Of a DNA stretch of 64,000 nucleotides, positions 61,512 to 64,000 are shown in pieces. The stretch's first letter is position 1. Each line of letters begins with the position of its first letter. The translations under genes were made by a program, and so were the position numbers. The notes under the pieces were generated by a model, which saw only the letters and a list, made by a program, of their open reading frames with translations, was not told the DNA's origin and ran no database searches. Source of the DNA: Chitinophaga nivalis (GTDB taxonomy: Bacteria; Bacteroidota; Bacteroidia; Chitinophagales; Chitinophagaceae); the NCBI RefSeq assembly GCF_025989125.1, contig NZ_JAPDNR010000001.1, forward strand, positions 5,506,087 through 5,570,086, read 5' to 3'.

Positions 61512-62606
61512 TCATTTTACCAGTTTATTTTCCAACTCTTTCAGCCGTTTGTCCTGCGCCATCAGTAGTTGCTGCTGGGAAGTAATTAACTGTTGCTGTG
61601 CCGCCAGTTGTTTTTGCTGTTCAATCAGGTACAGCGTCAGCTCTTCAATCTTTCTCATTTGTTGTTGTTGCATATCTCCCATATCCAGGCCATCTTTGAT
61701 AATGGTAGCTTCAGACGGAATACCTGGTAAGTGCTGGTGCTCCCGAATGTATTTTTCCACTTCCTGTAAGGTAGGCAATGTATAACCTGGGCGGAAGACA
61801 TCATCTGCCCAACCGGTTGTGGTGACTTTTACCCGTTGTGCCGTAATGATTCCTGCCACGGAGAGCAATGACTGCGGGTTGGTGGTACCAATACCTACGT
61901 TCCCGTTATCCATTAATATTAAACGGGGGGCACACATGCCTCCGCCAGCACATCCTTTGGCATCATAGGCATAAAAACCCAGGCAATTCGCATAGCCTCC
62001 GGACATATTATAGATGTTCCACATTCTGCCCTGGCCATTTCCTGTTTTAGATGTATTTACCAATGAAATACATGCACCAAGACTGGGTTCATTACTACTA
62101 CTGCTGCTCGTAATTCTGCCATACACCACTTCATCGCCCTGTACTTCCAGTTTTGCAGTAGGGTTTTTAACCCCCATTCCAATATTTCCCAAATTGGTAA
62201 TACGCATTTGTTCTCCGCCGGAGGTACCAAATACAATATTCTGCAGCATATCCGGTTTGTTGGAATAACCACTGAGGTCAATAAAGGATTTGGATCCTGC
62301 ATATTTTCCGCCACCCGCGGTTAATCTTAAGAAACCATCGTCTTGTAAGTAAGAGGTACTGCTTTGGCCACGGAGTTCAATAATGGTAGAAGTCAGCAGG
62401 GAAGGACGATCACTGTTACCATCCAATCCGGCGCTCAGGGAGATCCCCCCGTCAATAAACATCTTACTCTTACCATCTTCTTTGTCGCCGAGAATCAGAC
62501 GCCTATCTGTCTTATTTCCATTAGCCGTGACTGACTGTAAAGTCTCTTGTGCATAGGAATGCACCATCATACAACTCAGGGCAACGGTAAACAAACATCG
62601 TTTCAT
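61512..62606 (-). CDS. Tail-fibre-like secreted surface protein, copy 2
   Basis: A 364-residue paralogue of the protein encoded at 60285-61352, with the same signal peptide and nearly identical N-terminal 130 residues and C-terminal 150 residues. The central block (about 145-190, GDEVVYGRITSSSSSNEPSLG) is different. The C-terminal coiled coil is longer by one heptad-like unit (QQQLITSQQQLLMAQ). The 38 bp before the start codon is also almost identical in both copies, so the duplication included the 5' leader. It is likely displayed on the cell surface or released. Confidence 0.82.
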   Translation of the reverse strand: MKRCLFTVALSCMMVHSYAQETLQSVTANGNKTDRRLILGDKEDGKSKMFIDGGISLSAGLDGNSDRPSLLTSTIIELRGQSSTSYLQDDGFLRLTAGGGKYAGSKSFIDLSGYSNKPDMLQNIVFGTSGGEQMRITNLGNIGMGVKNPTAKLEVQGDEVVYGRITSSSSSNEPSLGACISLVNTSKTGNGQGRMWNIYNMSGGYANCLGFYAYDAKGCAGGGMCAPRLILMDNGNVGIGTTNPQSLLSVAGIITAQRVKVTTTGWADDVFRPGYTLPTLQEVEKYIREHQHLPGIPSEATIIKDGLDMGDMQQQQMRKIEELTLYLIEQQKQLAAQQQLITSQQQLLMAQDKRLKELENKLVK

Positions 62607-62639
62607 AGTTTCAGGATAATTTTATCGTTTTTATAATTG

Positions 62640-62789
62640 TTACATTTCTCTTTGAACGCTGGCGTTTATACTTTTTTCCAGGCCTGCTGCAGTCCCGGTA
62701 GTATTATCTTTATTACGGTTATCCATACTGGCAACACCAATAGCTGTTGCAGGTACCAGGGACGGGTTAACTGTTGGTTTCCAGTTCAT
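62640..62789 (-). CDS. Small 49-aa protein upstream of surface-protein pair
   Basis: A 49-codon frame with ATG. It starts MNWKPTVNPSLVPATAIGVA and continues with an Asn/Asp/Thr-rich part, then ends ASVQREM. Codon use is like the neighbouring genes. An exact TACCTTTG -7 box ends 9 nt before the start codon. The stop is 33 nt before the start of copy 2 of the surface protein on the same strand. There is no signal peptide and no recognised family. It is probably a genuine unannotated gene, possibly co-transcribed with the surface protein. Confidence 0.55.
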   Translation of the reverse strand: MNWKPTVNPSLVPATAIGVASMDNRNKDNTTGTAAGLEKSINASVQREM

Positions 62790-62798
62790 AAGAAAGTT

Positions 62799-62806
62799 CA
62801 AAGGTA
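62799..62806 (-). promoter_or_regulatory. -7 box of the small 49-aa gene
   Basis: TACCTTTG on the minus strand matches TAnnTTTG exactly. The short distance to the ATG implies a near-leaderless message. Confidence 0.5.
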
Positions 62807-62859
62807 CGTTTTTCCCTTTATTGCCTATGATAAATTATCAATAAATATGTAACTATTTT

Positions 62860-63510
62860 TTATCCTAAAACGTCTTCTATCCGGAGCGTCGAATCCCGGA
62901 AAATAACGGTTTGCAATCCGGACTTACCGGGTATTAATTTGATTTTAGTCCAGTCTAAATGCAGGTCATTATATAATGCCTTATCCAGGTGCTCTTCGCC
63001 TGCCATGATCTGATCTACGGCCGTAATTCCGTTAGGGTGACTGATCATAGCGGGCCTGGGATCCGGTGTATAGGCAGACATAATAAAGGGCTGGCGATAG
63101 TCATCCGGAAAAATCAGGTGCCAGGATAATAACTGATTCATCGTATTGGTACGCTTACCTATATGCGTTTTATAAGGGACCTTTTTAGCAGTGAACAGTT
63201 GTTCCTCCCGGGCAAGATCTGCCAGCTCCGATTCTACCGACCACTCGCACCAGCCATGTTGTACCTCCTGCCATTTATCCATCCGCGCTGCTATTGCTTT
63301 ATAGCCAAACCACCGCATGTACAGGCGGACATAAAAAGGCAAGCCCGGGTTTTCATAGATCTCTACAAATACATTATCTGCCAGCCAGATCATCGCATTA
63401 TAGGCTTTATCCTGCCGTGTTCCATATTCCACGTTAAATCCGGCGGCGGTCAATTTTTCTACGGCTGTATGCAAATGCCGTACTTTAAACAACACATGAC
63501 TCAGTCTCAT
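62860..63510 (-). CDS. VOC/glyoxalase-like domain protein
   Basis: A 216-residue protein. It opens with SHVLFKVRHLHTAVEKLTAAGFNVEYGT, the N-terminal half of a vicinal-oxygen-chelate module, and contains AMIWLADNVFVEIYE. The second half has HPNGITAVDQIMAG, as in the 'glyoxalase-like' subfamily. Metal ligands are plausible (His4, Glu51) but not certain. The substrate is unknown. No neighbour is coupled. Confidence 0.8.
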   Translation of the reverse strand: MRLSHVLFKVRHLHTAVEKLTAAGFNVEYGTRQDKAYNAMIWLADNVFVEIYENPGLPFYVRLYMRWFGYKAIAARMDKWQEVQHGWCEWSVESELADLAREEQLFTAKKVPYKTHIGKRTNTMNQLLSWHLIFPDDYRQPFIMSAYTPDPRPAMISHPNGITAVDQIMAGEEHLDKALYNDLHLDWTKIKLIPGKSGLQTVIFRDSTLRIEDVLG

Positions 63511-63601
63511 GATGGATACTTTTTAGTGAGTACCAAAAGTAATCCATCGTGCCCCTCCCCGCCTGACGTGATACGGAATAAAACTAACGCAGGACGGAAT
63601 A

Positions 63602-63637
63602 AAACGACAAAGGGAACCGCGTGGCTCCCTTTGTTGT
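63602..63637 (-). terminator. Intrinsic terminator of DUF2059 gene
   Basis: ACAAAGGGA and TCCCTTTGT form a perfect 9-bp stem with a 10-nt loop. On the minus strand it is followed by GTCGTTTTATT. Confidence 0.75.
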
Positions 63638-63657
63638 TTGTATAAAAAGTTATGGTA

Positions 63658-64000
63658 TTAATTTTCTGCTTTTTTATATCCTTTCTCTTCCAGCTCTTTT
63701 AGAATTTTTTGCGCAAGCTGTTGCCCCCAGACCTTCCCCACTTCCATCGATTCCTGCATCAACAAAGGTGTTACCTGAATCGCCTTTTGTCCGACCGGTG
63801 TTTTATAAAACCGGATCAGTTCATCGATATCCTCAGTCGTATAGTATTTCGCATAAATCGGGATACTCAGGTTGATCAACTCATCTGCATTGATATTGCT
63901 GGTGGCTTTTTCCCAAAACTCTGCCGGCACTGCGGTAAACTGGCCCTTAAAACTGGCGATCAGGTGCTGCGACAACTGTACCCCCAGCTTACCTGCGCCT
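63658..64000 (-). CDS. DUF2059 domain protein (5' end outside window)
   Basis: The C-terminal 113 codons of a gene that continues past the right edge: the frame stays open to the last base. The segment INADELINLSIPIYAKYYTTEDIDELIRFYKTPVGQKAIQVTPLLMQE is the diagnostic DUF2059 core, a helical domain of exported proteins of unknown role. Whether a signal peptide is present cannot be seen. It ends in an intrinsic terminator. Confidence 0.85.
   Translation of the reverse strand, partial: GAGKLGVQLSQHLIASFKGQFTAVPAEFWEKATSNINADELINLSIPIYAKYYTTEDIDELIRFYKTPVGQKAIQVTPLLMQESMEVGKVWGQQLAQKILKELEEKGYKKAEN

Noticed and set aside
1..64000. tRNA, rRNA, CRISPR array, insertion sequence or integrase
   Set aside because: None was recognised on either strand. 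Tail-fibre-like proteins at 60-62.6 kb lack any other phage genes, so no prophage is claimed.

Overview
The window looks like chromosomal DNA of a Bacteroidota member of the Chitinophaga type. The evidence is the gene content: a tricorn-like S41 peptidase, an outer-membrane beta-barrel receptor with a carboxypeptidase-like N-domain, LytS/LytTR pairs, a giant Reg_prop/Y_Y_Y histidine kinase, an ECF sigma factor with a YCII partner, and tail-fibre-like surface proteins. Bacteroidota-type -7 boxes (TAnnTTTG) occur in place of E. coli promoters and Shine-Dalgarno sites are scarce. Genus assignment is inference. I see no tRNA, rRNA, CRISPR array, insertion sequence or prophage.

Layout. 0-16.5 kb: secreted peptidase, FAD monooxygenase, small exported proteins, a propeller lipoprotein, a CmlA-type diiron hydroxylase, an outer-membrane receptor, an amidohydrolase and a serine hydrolase. 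16.5-17.6 kb: a gene-poor stretch that nevertheless holds a 58-residue gene on the minus strand, with a double-glycine leader and a defensin-type six-cysteine core. 17.7-24 kb: Ntn-hydrolase acylase, TetR regulator, phosphoesterase and PfkB kinase. 24.8-31.3 kb: three sensor kinases, one LytTR regulator and a class I terpene synthase. 31.5-40.4 kb: alpha/beta hydrolase, ECF/YCII pair, second serine hydrolase, MFS pump, DoxX, Crp/Fnr, a small membrane protein and a PH-domain protein. 40.8-49.8 kb: a lipoprotein, then two TetR-controlled units. The first is TetR, dehalogenase-like hydrolase and MFS pump, each preceded by an ATAGATAG-type palindrome. The second is TetR and a cyclase-family enzyme, with copies of a TTGAATAATTATTCAA palindrome. 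Two DJ-1/PfpI proteins lie between them. 49.8-56 kb: dihydrolipoyl dehydrogenase with twin operators, proline dehydrogenase, an exported phosphoesterase and an acetyltransferase. 56.4-64 kb: a convergent overlapping NarL-type regulator and propeller kinase, a tandem pair of surface proteins with an unlisted 49-residue gene upstream, a VOC protein, and a DUF2059 gene cut by the window edge.

Most genes are short monocistronic or two-gene units separated by clear intrinsic terminators. The strongest lead for something undescribed is the defensin-like peptide at 17399-17575. Secondary leads are the orphan CmlA-type hydroxylase, the terpene synthase with a diverged Asp-rich motif, the two self-contained TetR operator sets, and the duplicated surface proteins with a diverged centre.
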